The translations under genes were made by a program, and so were the position numbers. This document shows, piece after piece, positions 40,900 through 49,576 of a stretch of 64,000 nt of DNA. The first letter of the stretch is position 1. Each line of letters begins with the position of its first letter. Where the stretch lies: assembly GCA_021798955.1 (NCBI GenBank), contig JAJZBK010000001.1:186001-250000 (forward strand), in the 5' to 3' direction. This stretch comes from Actinomycetes bacterium (GTDB lineage Bacteria; Actinomycetota; Acidimicrobiia; Acidimicrobiales; RAAP-2). Below the pieces are notes generated by a model. The model was not told where the DNA came from and did not search any database. It worked only from the letters and a program-made list of their open reading frames with translations.

Positions 40900-41357
40900 G
40901 AGACACGCTCCCGCCTCGCGCCTGTCACCAGGGCCTCCGCCGTCCACCGGGCCGTCACCAGGTCGTCGACGGCCGACGCCTCCGCCCGCGCCTCGTCGGC
41001 CAGGGCCTCCTCGAGGCGCCGCTGGGCCAGGCGCTCCAGCGCTTCGACCCGCTGGGCTGCCCGTGACCACGCGGCAAACGCGCCTGTTGCGTCGGTCGCG
41101 GCACGTGCCACCTGCTGGTCAGCAGCAGTCACGCTGGAGGCAGCCAGGAAGGAGGCCGCCTGCTCGCGGACGAACACGGCACGGGGAACCGGCCCGGGGG
41201 AAGCGGGAAGGGTCCGGTAGCGAAGGGCAGTGCGCTCCCGGTCCTCTCGGGCAGCGCGGAGCCGGAGGTTGGCCCGCAGCAGCTCGGCGCGCGCCTCGTC
41301 CTCCTGGGCCCTCCGGACGCGCAGCACAGCGGCCAGGCGGAAGCGGCGGTTGCTCAT
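40896..41357 (-). CDS. fliJ: Flagellar export protein FliJ
   Basis: The 153-residue all-helical coiled-coil protein starts FRLAAVLRVRRAQEDEARAE, as FliJ proteins do, and is rich in Arg/Ala/Glu heptads. FliJ acts as the central stalk of the FliI hexamer and escorts chaperones. Identification relies on coiled-coil character plus position directly after fliI, with ATGA overlap. Confidence 0.8.
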   Translation of the reverse strand: MSNRRFRLAAVLRVRRAQEDEARAELLRANLRLRAAREDRERTALRYRTLPASPGPVPRAVFVREQAASFLAASSVTAADQQVARAATDATGAFAAWSRAAQRVEALERLAQRRLEEALADEARAEASAVDDLVTARWTAEALVTGARRERVS

Positions 41358-42757
41358 GCCACCTCCCCGAGCCGGCCGTGACCGTCGTTGCCGTCGTTGC
41401 CGGCGAGCACCGCAGCACCGCTGGCCGTCCCGTCGGTCGGACGCGTACCGGTGGGATCTCCGAGCAGGGCGGCCAGCAGGGACCACGAGCGGTCGACCGG
41501 CTGGACGTCGCGGACGTCCTGGCACAGGAACGCCTCGATGAAGTCGGTGAGCGCCACCGCCCTGTCGACGGTGGGATTGGTGCCGGCCACGTACGCGCCG
41601 ATCTCGATCAGGTCCTTGGCGTCGCGGGCCGCGGCCAGCAGCCGGCGCAGCTCGCGGGCGAGGGACCGCTGCTCGGGCGTCGTGATGGCCGGCTCGACCC
41701 TCGAGATCGACTCGAGCACCTCGATGCTCGGGAAGTGGCCGGCAGTGGCCAGCCGACGCGACAGCACGATGTGCCCGTCGAGGATCGACCGTGCTGCATC
41801 GGCGATCGGCTCGTTCATGTCGTCGCCGTCGACCAGCACGGTGTACAACCCGGTGATCGAGCCCCGGTCCGAGGCGCCCGCCCGCTCGAGCAGCTTGGGC
41901 AGGAGCGAGAACACCGACGGTGGGTACCCCCGGGTGACCGGCGGCTCGCCGGCCGACAGCCCGACCTCGCGCTGGGCCATGGCGAAGCGGGTGAGGCTGT
42001 CCATCATGAGGACGACGTCGGTCCCGCGGTCGCGGAACCACTCGGCGATCCGAGTCGCGGTGAAGGCGGCGCGAATCCGGACCAGGGCGGGGGCATCAGA
42101 GGTGGCGACCACCACCACCGAACGAGCGAGGCCTTCGGGGCCGAGGTCGTTCTGGAGGAACTCGTTGACCTCGCGGCCGCGCTCACCGACCAGCGCGAGC
42201 ACGGCGACAGGGGCATCGGTCCCGCGGGTGATCATCGAGAGCAGGCTCGACTTGCCGACGCCGGAGCCGGCGAAGATGCCGAGGCGCTGACCGCGTCCGC
42301 AGGGGACCAGCGTGTCGACGGCCCGCACGCCCAGGCCGAGCTGCCGGTCGATCATCTCGCGCCGCAGCGGGTGGGGCGGCGCACCGTCGATCAGCACGTG
42401 CTCGGTCCCCGACAGTGCCGGTCCGTCGTCGATCGGCCGTCCGAGCCCGTCGAGGACCCGCCCGAGCAGGCACTCCCCCACCTCCACGGTGAACGGCCGC
42501 CCCGTCGCCTCGACGCGGTCGCCGTAGCGGACACCCTTCAGCTCGCCGAGCGGCATGCAGGCCAGACCGTCTCCGTGGACGGCGACCACCTCGGCGTCGA
42601 GCACGCTGCCGTCCCGCCACACCCGCACGGCGTCGCCGACCGCGGCGTCGATCCCCTCGACTTCGAGGCGGAGGCCCACCAGCCGGCTCACCCGGCCGGT
42701 GCGTCGAGGAAGCGTCGCCTGGCGTGCGGCAGCGAGCAGCTCGGTCGACCAGGTCAT
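41354..42757 (-). CDS. fliI: Flagellum-specific export ATPase FliI
   Basis: The 467-residue ATPase has an F1-like N-terminal beta barrel, Walker A AGSGVGKSSLL (163-173), Walker B DVVLMMDSLTRFAMAQREVG and SVFSLLPKLLERAGASDRGS. It energises export at the base of the flagellum, regulated by FliH. It overlaps fliH and fliJ by four bases each. Length is typical. Confidence 0.96.
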   Translation of the reverse strand: MTWSTELLAAARQATLPRRTGRVSRLVGLRLEVEGIDAAVGDAVRVWRDGSVLDAEVVAVHGDGLACMPLGELKGVRYGDRVEATGRPFTVEVGECLLGRVLDGLGRPIDDGPALSGTEHVLIDGAPPHPLRREMIDRQLGLGVRAVDTLVPCGRGQRLGIFAGSGVGKSSLLSMITRGTDAPVAVLALVGERGREVNEFLQNDLGPEGLARSVVVVATSDAPALVRIRAAFTATRIAEWFRDRGTDVVLMMDSLTRFAMAQREVGLSAGEPPVTRGYPPSVFSLLPKLLERAGASDRGSITGLYTVLVDGDDMNEPIADAARSILDGHIVLSRRLATAGHFPSIEVLESISRVEPAITTPEQRSLARELRRLLAAARDAKDLIEIGAYVAGTNPTVDRAVALTDFIEAFLCQDVRDVQPVDRSWSLLAALLGDPTGTRPTDGTASGAAVLAGNDGNDGHGRLGEVA

Positions 42758-43626
42758 GCCGACCTCGCCACGTCGTCACGTCCGCCGCCGACCCCGGCCA
42801 AGTCGCCCTCGACGCACTGAGAGGTCACGGGGCCGTCGGGAGTCTCTGGGCCGTCGGGAGTCTCTGGGCCGTCGGGGGTCTCGGGGCCGTCGGGGGTCTC
42901 TGGGCCTCCGGCACCACGGGACGCCAGCAGCGAGCGGACCCGGTCGAGCGCCGGCTCGATCTGGGCGTCGATCCGACAGGGGCCGGCGTCCACCACGCAC
43001 CCGCCGCGCTCGACAGTCGCGTCGGCGACGACGGTGACCGTGCAGTCGGGGACGAGCGGTGCCAGGGTCTCCGCAGCGACCACCTCGTCGGGGTGGAGGC
43101 GCACCACCAGGGCCTCGCCGGGGGAGGTCAGCGCCAGTGCGCGGCGAACCGTGGCCGACACCTCGTCCTCGGAGACGGACAGCTCGTGGTCGACGAGGGT
43201 CCGGGTGAGCTCGATGGCGAGCGCCGTGGCGTCCTGCTGCGCCACGGCGATGGCGTTGGCCCGACCAGCCGCCATGGCGGCCGCCGCCTGGCGGAGCGCT
43301 TCGGCCCCACGACGCACGGCCTCGGCCTTCGCGGCCTCGGACTCACGACGGGCGGCCTCCACACCGGCCTGGTACCCCTCGTCGAACGCCTGGCGCCGGA
43401 CTTCCTCGAGCCGTTCAGCCGGCGACGGGCCGGGGTCCTTGGCGCGACGAGCGACCACCGGGTCCACGCCCAGCACCGCTGGGAGCGCCCCCTCGACGGC
43501 GGCACCCCTCAGTACCCGTCCCACCCGGCGAGCCCCGCGGGCCCGCTCCGGGGGCAGGAGGGCGCCCTCCGGTGACGCGAGCCGGCTCGGTAGCCGCTCG
43601 GACGGCCGCTCAGACAACAAGGTCAT
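42754..43626 (-). CDS. fliH: Flagellar export regulator FliH with a C-terminal repeat
   Basis: The 290-residue protein has the Ala/Glu/Arg-rich coiled-coil of FliH (RRQAFDEGYQAGVEAARRES with a GxxxG-like pattern) and the V-type ATPase E-subunit-like C-terminal domain (LALTSPGEALVVRLHPDEVV, VVADATVERGGCVVDAGPCR). Near residues 242-266 are four Gly-Pro-Glu-Thr-Pro-Asp units encoded by an 18-bp repeat. FliH links FliI to FliN. It overlaps fliG by 17 bases. Confidence 0.87.
   Translation of the reverse strand: MTLLSERPSERLPSRLASPEGALLPPERARGARRVGRVLRGAAVEGALPAVLGVDPVVARRAKDPGPSPAERLEEVRRQAFDEGYQAGVEAARRESEAAKAEAVRRGAEALRQAAAAMAAGRANAIAVAQQDATALAIELTRTLVDHELSVSEDEVSATVRRALALTSPGEALVVRLHPDEVVAAETLAPLVPDCTVTVVADATVERGGCVVDAGPCRIDAQIEPALDRVRSLLASRGAGGPETPDGPETPDGPETPDGPETPDGPVTSQCVEGDLAGVGGGRDDVARSA
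42830..42901 (-). repeat. 18-bp tandem repeat, 4 copies, in fliH
   Basis: Four units of GGGCCGTCGGGAGTCTCT (two with one or two substitutions) encode Gly-Pro-Glu-Thr-Pro-Asp repeats in the FliH C-terminal tail. Confidence 0.92.
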
Positions 43627-44620
43627 CGTCTCCTCGCATCAGCACGATCTCCCCTGCTTCTTCCATCTCGCGGACGATCTTCACCAGCTGCATCTGCGCC
43701 GCCTCGACCGCCGACAGGCGGGTGGGGCCGAGGATCTCGATCTCCTCGACCAAGTCTTGGGCGGCACGTTCGGACAAGTTGCGCAGGAACTTCTCCCGCA
43801 CCGGCTCGTCCACCCCCTTCAAGGCGATGGCCAGGTCCTTCGGCACCACGTTGCGCAGCACCCGTTGAAGCGACCGGTCGTCGAGGGCGACCACGTCGTC
43901 GAAGACGAACAGCTGGTTGCGGACCTTCTCGGCCGTCTCGGGGTCGATGGCCTCGAGCTCGGAGAGGATCTGCTTCTCCGAGGCGCGATCGGCGTTGGAG
44001 AGGATGGCGACCAGCGCGGGCACGCCCCCGCTCGACAGACGAGCTTGCGCTCCCGACTGCAGCGCCGTGGCGAACTTGCGCTCGAGCACGGCAGCGAGGT
44101 CGGCCACCACCTCGGGAGCGATCCTCCCCATGGTGGCGATCCGCTCGGCCACGTCGACTCGCATCCGGCCGTCCAGGTGGGCGAGCACCTCGGCGGCGTA
44201 GTCGGAAGGAAGGTGGACGAGCACCACGGCGGCGGTCTGCGGGTGTTCCTCGGCGAGGAAGGCCGCCAGCTGGACAGCTTCGACCCGGTGGAGGAAGAGC
44301 AGCGGGCCTCCCTCGCCCGAGCTGACGAACTGCTCGATGATCTCGTCGGCCCGGGCGGCACCGAGCCGTTCCCGCAGGAGGCGCTTGGCCGCGTCGATGC
44401 CACCTTGGGAGACCGCCACCATGCCGGTCACGCCGTTCACGAACTCGCTGACCACCTGGGCGACGACGTCGGCGTCGAGCTGGGGCAGCTGGGCCATCTC
44501 GGTCATGAGCATCACGACCTCGGTCTCGCTCATGGCCTTGAGCACCTGGGCGGCGCGCTGGGTGCCCATCTGGGCCAGCACGGTGGCCGCCTTCTGCGGT
44601 CCGGTCAGCGTCTGCGCCAT
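43610..44620 (-). CDS. fliG: Flagellar motor switch protein FliG
   Basis: The 336-residue protein shows the three FliG domains: N-terminal (LTGPQKAATVLAQMGTQRAA), middle (EEHPQTAAVVLVHLPSDYAA) and C-terminal torque helix (LDDRSLQRVLRNVVPKDLAI, KFLRNLSERAAQDLVEEIEI). FliG connects the MS ring to the C ring and meets the stator. ATG 44620 was chosen because the FliG family starts here and the fliF stop lies eight bases upstream; the longer frame is inside fliF. Confidence 0.96.
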   Translation of the reverse strand: MAQTLTGPQKAATVLAQMGTQRAAQVLKAMSETEVVMLMTEMAQLPQLDADVVAQVVSEFVNGVTGMVAVSQGGIDAAKRLLRERLGAARADEIIEQFVSSGEGGPLLFLHRVEAVQLAAFLAEEHPQTAAVVLVHLPSDYAAEVLAHLDGRMRVDVAERIATMGRIAPEVVADLAAVLERKFATALQSGAQARLSSGGVPALVAILSNADRASEKQILSELEAIDPETAEKVRNQLFVFDDVVALDDRSLQRVLRNVVPKDLAIALKGVDEPVREKFLRNLSERAAQDLVEEIEILGPTRLSAVEAAQMQLVKIVREMEEAGEIVLMRGDDDLVV

Positions 44621-44628
44621 GACCCCCC

Positions 44629-46263
44629 CTACGACCGCCCGGCCGGGGCCGGTGCCCCGCCGGTCGGGCGCTCCTTGGTCCACGCCCGCAGCAGGGCGGC
44701 GACCTCGTCGGGCTGGGAGTCGATGAAGTTGCTCACCGCGTCGTTGAGCTCGGGAGCCCGATGGGGCGCGAGGCCCACCGCCGGCACCTGCGTGGTGGCA
44801 TCGAGGGCGGGTGAGGGCGGCTCGACGGGCTGGGCCAGCTGCTGGGGCAAGACCACCGGCGTACGGCGAGGAACGCGGTTCTTTTTGGCGGAGCGCCACA
44901 GCAGGAAGAGCACGACCAGGATGGCCAGGGCGACGACCGCAGTGCGGACCATCGAGGAGAGCTTCGCCTTGGACTGGGCCGCCGCCGCGATCGCCGCCGC
45001 CTTGCTTGCCGCCTGCTGGGCGGCCGTCGAGAACGGCACCGCGCTCATGACCAAGGTGTCGCCTCGTGCCGTGTCGAGCCCGGCCGCCGCCGCCACGCCC
45101 TGCTGGAGCGTGGCGAGGCTCACGCCCTTGGGCATGCTCTTGGCGTTGACCAGGACGGCGATGGACTGGCGGGTCACGCCTCCCGGGGCCGTCTTGGTGG
45201 TCTGGGTGACGGTGCCGGTGGCGTACTGCGTCGACGACGACGAGTTGGTGTAGTTCCCGTTCCCCGTACCGGTGCCCGCTGGAGCCGTGGTCGTGCCGAG
45301 GACGCCGCCGCCGTTCGCCCCGGCGCCGGTCGCCCCGCCGGTGGCCGTCTGGGTGCTGGTCTGCGTCTGGGTGGGCACGGTGACCGGCGTGTTGTTGGCG
45401 CCGAGCTGGAAGCCGTTGGTCGTGGTCGACACCTTGTTGAAGTCGAGCTGGGCGTTGACCTGGATGTCGGCGTTGTTCGGGCCGAGCACGCTCTGGAGGT
45501 AGGCGGCGATCTTGGCCTGCTGGGCGGTGTCGAAGGCGCTGGTGGCGTTGTTGTTGCTGCCCGCCGACGTGTCGACGCCCGGTCCGGCCAGCAGGTTGCC
45601 GTTGTTGTCGGCCACCGTCACCTCGGAGGCGGACAGGTTGGGCACCGAGGAGGCCACCAGGTGGACGATCGCCTGCACCTCGCCCCCCGAGAGGGTCTGT
45701 CCCGGCGCCGTGTCGACCAGCACCGAGGCACCCGTCGGCGAGGTGTTGTTGAGGGCGAAGGTGTTGTTGGCCGGCATGGCCAGGTTCACCTGCACACCGG
45801 TGACGCCGTTGATGGCGCCGATGGTCTGCTGCAGCTCGCCCTGGAGCGCACGGAGGTAGTCGGCCTGCTGGGTCAGCTGGGAGGTGGTGATGCCCTCCTT
45901 GTCGAGGATGCCGAGCCCGACGTTGGTGCTCGAGGCCGGCAGGCCGGCCGAGGCCATGTTGATCCGCTCCTGGTCGACCTCGTTCTGGGGAACGAGGATC
46001 GTGGAGCCACCGTTCTCGAGCTGGTAGGGGACCTTGTCGCTGGTCAGCTTGGCCGTGATGGCCGCCGCGTCGGACGGCTGGAGGTTGGTGAACAGCGGCG
46101 AGTAGGTCGGCTTGCCCGACAGGCTCATGAACACCATCCCGCCCACCACGGCGGCGATGATGGCCACCACGGTGACCACCTTCTGGCCGGGGGTGAACCC
46201 GTCGGCGAACCGTCGGGCACTGCTCTTCCAGCGGTCGACGTCGGCAGCGGCGACCAGGGCCAT
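44629..46263 (-). CDS. fliF: Flagellar MS-ring protein FliF
   Basis: The 544-residue protein has two membrane helices (about 27-47 and 438-457) flanking the ring-building domains: SDAAAITAKLTSDKVPYQLE, GGSTILVPQNEVDQERINMA, EGELQQTIGAINGVTGVQVN-like segments and the disordered Gly/Thr loop near 300-340. The cytoplasmic tail ends with VSNFIDSQPDEVAALLRAW, the FliG-binding region. It shares one base with the fliE stop. Confidence 0.96.
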   Translation of the reverse strand: MALVAAADVDRWKSSARRFADGFTPGQKVVTVVAIIAAVVGGMVFMSLSGKPTYSPLFTNLQPSDAAAITAKLTSDKVPYQLENGGSTILVPQNEVDQERINMASAGLPASSTNVGLGILDKEGITTSQLTQQADYLRALQGELQQTIGAINGVTGVQVNLAMPANNTFALNNTSPTGASVLVDTAPGQTLSGGEVQAIVHLVASSVPNLSASEVTVADNNGNLLAGPGVDTSAGSNNNATSAFDTAQQAKIAAYLQSVLGPNNADIQVNAQLDFNKVSTTTNGFQLGANNTPVTVPTQTQTSTQTATGGATGAGANGGGVLGTTTAPAGTGTGNGNYTNSSSSTQYATGTVTQTTKTAPGGVTRQSIAVLVNAKSMPKGVSLATLQQGVAAAAGLDTARGDTLVMSAVPFSTAAQQAASKAAAIAAAAQSKAKLSSMVRTAVVALAILVVLFLLWRSAKKNRVPRRTPVVLPQQLAQPVEPPSPALDATTQVPAVGLAPHRAPELNDAVSNFIDSQPDEVAALLRAWTKERPTGGAPAPAGRS

Positions 46264-46595
46264 CAGAACTGCATCCCCATGATCTGGTTGAAGGCGGCGA
46301 GCGCTTTCGTCACCACGGCCTGGGTCACCTGCGTGTCGAGCGACGCCTGGCTGGCGGCGATCATGGCGTCAGAGATGTTCCCTTGGCCGGCAGCAGCTTG
46401 GGCAGCCTGGCTGGACGCCGTGTTCTGCACCTGCTGGAGCTGGTTGACGGCGTTCAGGATGGCGTTGGAGAACCCGGCCGACCCCGAAGCGGCACCCGAT
46501 TGCCCGGCTGCACCCGACGCCCCCGCCGCGGTCGACGTCGCGGACGGGGGGGCAGGCGGGGTGGGGGGCGTGGGCGGGATGGGGAGGATGGCCAC
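46263..46595 (-). CDS. fliE: Flagellar hook-basal body adaptor FliE
   Basis: The 110-residue protein has a Pro/Ala-rich N-terminus and the FliE helices (FSNAILNAVNQLQQVQNTAS, QGNISDAMIAASQASLDTQV, VVTKALAAFNQIMGMQF). FliE joins the MS ring and export gate to the rod. It lies between flgC and fliF in the conserved flgB-flgC-fliE-fliF order. Confidence 0.94.
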   Translation of the reverse strand: MAILPIPPTPPTPPAPPSATSTAAGASGAAGQSGAASGSAGFSNAILNAVNQLQQVQNTASSQAAQAAAGQGNISDAMIAASQASLDTQVTQAVVTKALAAFNQIMGMQF

Positions 46596-46599
46596 GGTG

Positions 46600-47010
46600 T
46601 CAGGACCCCAGCGTGAGCGCCGACTGGTAGGCGGCCTTGGCCTGGTTCACCACGGCCACGTTCGCCTGGTAGCTGGTCTGGGCCATCACCAGGTCGACGA
46701 GCTGCTGGCCGAGGTCGACCGAGGGATAGCGCACCATCCCCTGGGCGTTGGCCAGTGGGTTGCCGGGTTGGTAGGCGAGCTTGCCGGTCGTGGCGCCCGA
46801 GAGGACCTGGGAGACGACCACTCCCTGGCCGGCGCCGTTCGGTTGCGTGGACGGCACCGGCTGGGCCACCACGTACTGGGTGCCGTAGGCACCCTGGTTG
46901 GGCGAGACGGCGTCGTTGGCATTGGCGATGTTGCCGCCGATGGCATCGATCCACGTCTGGGCGGCGTCGATGCCCGAGCGGGCGATGGGCATGGCCCCGA
47001 ACAAGCTCAC
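46600..47010 (-). CDS. flgC: Flagellar proximal rod protein FlgC
   Basis: The 136-residue protein has the rod N-terminal motif MPIARSGIDAAQTWIDAIGG with NIANANDA and the C-terminal helix LVDLVMAQTSYQANVAVVNQ. GTG 47010 overlaps the flgB stop (GTGA). It lies 4 bases upstream of fliE. Confidence 0.95.
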   Translation of the reverse strand: MSLFGAMPIARSGIDAAQTWIDAIGGNIANANDAVSPNQGAYGTQYVVAQPVPSTQPNGAGQGVVVSQVLSGATTGKLAYQPGNPLANAQGMVRYPSVDLGQQLVDLVMAQTSYQANVAVVNQAKAAYQSALTLGS

Positions 47011-47354
47011 TGGAAGCTCCCTCCGGTTGCGCCCTGCACCAGCCGGAACTGCGCGTTCAGGAGGTCGACCATGGTCTGGTACTGCATGGTCTCCTGCGTG
47101 GCGTTGGTCAGCTCGGTGGGCAGGTCGACGTTGTTGCCGTTGCTGGCGGGCAGGGCCGGCGAAGGGGAGACGGTGGCGGACGCCGTGCCGCCCGTAGGCG
47201 AGGCGAGGACCTGGCGGAGGCTCTGCTCGAAGTGCACCTCTTGCGCGGTGTACCCCGGCGTCTGCTCGTTGGCGATGTTGTTCGCCGTCGTCTGCTGCGC
47301 CAACGAGACGCTGTCGACGGCGAACTTCAGGACCCCAACGATGCCCTCGGACAC
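47007..47354 (-). CDS. flgB: Flagellar proximal rod protein FlgB
   Basis: The 115-residue protein has LKFAVDSVSLAQQTTANNIA with NEQTPGYTAQEV and the C-terminal YQTMVDLLNAQFRLVQGATG. It is the first gene of the long flagellar operon. GTG 47354 (VSEGIVGVLKFA) is preceded by GAGCGAGG at about seven bases; upstream in-frame codons lack a ribosome-binding site. The promoter is the FliA-type motif at 47465-47492. Confidence 0.93.
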   Translation of the reverse strand: MSEGIVGVLKFAVDSVSLAQQTTANNIANEQTPGYTAQEVHFEQSLRQVLASPTGGTASATVSPSPALPASNGNNVDLPTELTNATQETMQYQTMVDLLNAQFRLVQGATGGSFQ

Positions 47355-47464
47355 AGCAACCACCTCGCTCGACGTCACGTCGGGAGCAGAGCCGTGGGGC
47401 GGTCCCCGCTCCTCCCTCGTGCCCGTCCTGGGCGGTCCGCTGGCAGTCCCTGCCGGCACCGTTG

Positions 47465-47492
47465 CTATCGGACGCCAGGGAGGTGACCTTGA
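47465..47492 (-). promoter_or_regulatory. Sigma28 (FliA/SigD/WhiG)-type promoter of the flgB operon
   Basis: On the minus strand TCAA (47492-47489), a 16-base spacer and TCCGATAG (47472-47465) match the TAAA-N15/16-GCCGATAA form. It lies about 110 bases before flgB. CTCAAGGTC around the -35 is identical to the flhA promoter. The rest of the 399-base divergent gap 47355-47753 holds a TACGAT hexamer (47674-47679), a candidate -10 for the plus-strand methyltransferase, and no gene. Confidence 0.65.
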
Positions 47493-47753
47493 GCACCTGG
47501 GTCTACGTCACTGGATCTACTGCGAGGAATTGTGCGTCTTGTGATCAAGCCATGTCGCAGGTTCCGACGTGGCCGCCTCCGGTCGCGGCGCACGACCGCT
47601 TCGTTCCCGCTCCCCTGGGCGGTCCCAGCTCATACCCGCCGAGGCCAACGCCGGCCGGTCGAGCGCCGTGCCCTACGATCGCTGGCGTCTACTGCCGACC
47701 GGCCCCGGAGCGTCCCACGCGTCCGGCCGAGGCCGCCCCGAGGAGGTCGACCC

Positions 47754-48638
47754 GTGTCCACCGTCCCACCGATCGCCTCCCTCCGCTGGGACGCCGTCGA
47801 CCAGACGTACCTCTCCTACCTGAACGACCACCCCGAGCTGCCCGAGCGGTGGCTGCTCGTCCAGACGTTGGGGACCGGCTCGTCACGACGGGCGCTGCTG
47901 GGTGCCCTGGGCGTCGCCGACGGGGCGCGGGTGCTCGACGTCGGCACCGGGTTCGGCGCCACCCCGATCGAGCTGGCCGGCATGGTGCCGGTCACCGTGG
48001 TGGGCCTCGACCGCGATCCCGCCAACCTCGAGGTGGCCCGGGCGCTCACCGCAGGCGTCGAGGCCACGGGGTGGTTCCGCCCGGGCAGCCACGTCTCCTA
48101 CGGGTTGGGCGACGCCTACGACCTGCCGGTGGACGACGGGCGCTTCGACCTGGCGACCGCCCGCCTCCTCTTCCAGCACCTCGACGATCCCGCCCGGGCA
48201 GCCGACGAGCTCTTCCGGGTGGTCGCCCCCGGTGGCGGCGTGTGCGTCGTCGATGCCGACGACGGGCTGTCGATCTCGTACCCCGAGCCGTCCGACGCCT
48301 TCCGCCGCCTGCAGCGTGCCTTCGCCGACCTGCAAGCGACGCGCGGCGGGGACCGCTTCGTCGGGCGAAAGCTGTCGACGCTCCTCGAACAGGCGGGCTT
48401 CACCGTCGTGTCAGTGGTCGTCCTCCCCCAGGCCGTCCACGGTCCCTCGATGCCAGACGACCCGGCCCGATCCTTCGCCCTCCAGCGGCTGCGGAGCACC
48501 CGGGACGCCATCGTGGAGGCCGGCATCTTGGGTGCCGACGAGATCGACGACAGCCTCGAGGTCTTCGCCGGCGAGCGCGTCGAGGGGCAGTGCTCGATCG
48601 AGGCCCACCTCGCCGTGGTGGCGCGCAAGCCCGCCTGA
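47754..48638 (+). CDS. Class I SAM-dependent methyltransferase
   Basis: The 294-residue protein carries SAM motif I VLDVGTGFGA (60-69), the acidic end of beta 2 in VVGLDRDPANLEVARAL, FDLATARLLFQHLDDPARAA and VAPGGGVCVVDADDG. It resembles small-molecule methyltransferases of the UbiE type. Substrate is unknown. It sits alone on the plus strand between the two minus-strand flagellar units, convergent with the FliT-like gene, so a flagellar role is possible only by position. GTG 47754 follows GAGGAGG; the open frame upstream has no good start signal. Confidence 0.82.
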   Translation: MSTVPPIASLRWDAVDQTYLSYLNDHPELPERWLLVQTLGTGSSRRALLGALGVADGARVLDVGTGFGATPIELAGMVPVTVVGLDRDPANLEVARALTAGVEATGWFRPGSHVSYGLGDAYDLPVDDGRFDLATARLLFQHLDDPARAADELFRVVAPGGGVCVVDADDGLSISYPEPSDAFRRLQRAFADLQATRGGDRFVGRKLSTLLEQAGFTVVSVVVLPQAVHGPSMPDDPARSFALQRLRSTRDAIVEAGILGADEIDDSLEVFAGERVEGQCSIEAHLAVVARKPA

Positions 48639-48691
48639 CCTGGTCGGGGCTCGACCCGGCGCCGGGCAAGTGGTCCGGCCCAGGGCGCTGG

Positions 48692-49018
48692 TCAGGCCCG
48701 GGCGTCGACGAAGGCGGCGGCCCGCCGGCCCGTCCGCTCGGCAGACCGGACGGCGGCGACGAGGCTGGCCCGGGCCTCGGCCACGGACCCTTCGAGGGCA
48801 CGCGTGGCGGCAAGGAGCGCCTCGGCCCGCCCTCGCAGCTCCTCGGGGAGCGGACCGAGCTCGTCGAGCGGCGTCGGGTGGCGCACGGCCGGCACCGATG
48901 CTCCCCGCGAGGCGAAGGCAGCACGCTGACTGGCCAGATGGGCCTCCATGGCGTCGAGCTCGGCCGCCCACGCCCGGGAAGCGCTGCCTCCACTGGCCCC
49001 GTGGCCGGTCTCGGTCAC
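48692..49018 (-). CDS. FliT/FlgN-like small flagellar protein (probable export chaperone)
   Basis: The 108-residue protein is almost all helical and Ala/Glu/Arg-rich: WAAELDAMEAHLASQRAAFA, then LPEELRGRAEALLAATRALE and AEARASLVAAVRSAERTGRR. No signature motif is visible. Size, helical character and GTGA overlap with fliS point to a FliT- or FlgN-type chaperone. The 53-base gap to the convergent methyltransferase holds an imperfect GC-rich inverted repeat. Confidence 0.6.
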   Translation of the reverse strand: MTETGHGASGGSASRAWAAELDAMEAHLASQRAAFASRGASVPAVRHPTPLDELGPLPEELRGRAEALLAATRALEGSVAEARASLVAAVRSAERTGRRAAAFVDARA

Positions 49019-49443
49019 CCGGTGCTCCCGGTGGCGACCGGTTCGCCGGTCCGCTCGGCCTCGACCTCGGCGGCCTGGTGCCACGCCGAGGCCAGGTCAC
49101 CGACCACCTCGCCGACCCGTCGGGCCTGCTCCCGGTCCTTGTTCAGGTTGGCCTCGACCAGCTGGCGATGGAGGAAGAGGTACAGCGAAGCCAACTGGTC
49201 GGCCTCGGCCCACAGGTCGGTCCGCAGCGTCCCCCGGAGGGCGAGGAGGATCTCCTGGGCGTTGCACAGTGCGTCGTTCACCGCCTTCAAGTCGCCCCGA
49301 TCGAACCCGTCGTCGGCCACCCGGAAGTCGAGGAGCATCTGGTCGTAGAGCATGGTGAGGCGCATGGCGGGCGAGGCGGTGAGCACCGCCTCCCGCAGGT
49401 ACCGCTGCCTCAGCTCGTCGGCCCGGACGACCGGTCGCGCCAT
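49015..49443 (-). CDS. fliS: Flagellin export chaperone FliS
   Basis: The 142-residue four-helix protein has the FliS pattern YLREAVLTASPAMRLTMLYD, DGFDRGDLKAVNDALCNAQE, ILLALRGTLRTDLWAEADQL and YLFLHRQLVEANLNKDREQA. It binds newly made flagellin and delivers it to FlhA. ATG 49443 has a GGGAGGAG ribosome-binding site. It follows fliD, as in many bacteria. Confidence 0.92.
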   Translation of the reverse strand: MARPVVRADELRQRYLREAVLTASPAMRLTMLYDQMLLDFRVADDGFDRGDLKAVNDALCNAQEILLALRGTLRTDLWAEADQLASLYLFLHRQLVEANLNKDREQARRVGEVVGDLASAWHQAAEVEAERTGEPVATGSTG

Positions 49444-49459
49444 GGCTCCTCCCTTCCCT

Positions 49460-49502
49460 GCTGGTGGCTGCACGGCTGGTGGCTGCACTGCTGGTGGCTG
49501 GC
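49460..49502 (-). repeat. 15-bp tandem repeat, about 2.7 copies, before fliS
   Basis: Units GCTGGTGGCTGCACG start at 49460, 49475 and 49490 (the last partial), just upstream of the fliS ribosome-binding site in the fliD-fliS gap. Copy-number change would alter the fliS leader. Confidence 0.85.
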
Positions 49503-49576
49503 TCGGTAGCAGATCGTGCCGCGCCAGGTGCCCGCCGGAGAATGCCTGCTCGTCGTCCGCCTTCCTGTCATCGGGG

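Noticed and set aside
30354-47354. Injectisome-type (virulence) type III secretion
   Set aside because: The cluster includes flagellum-specific flgB, flgC, flgD, flgE, fliE, fliG, fliK and adjacent fliC/fliD, and no secretin or needle gene.
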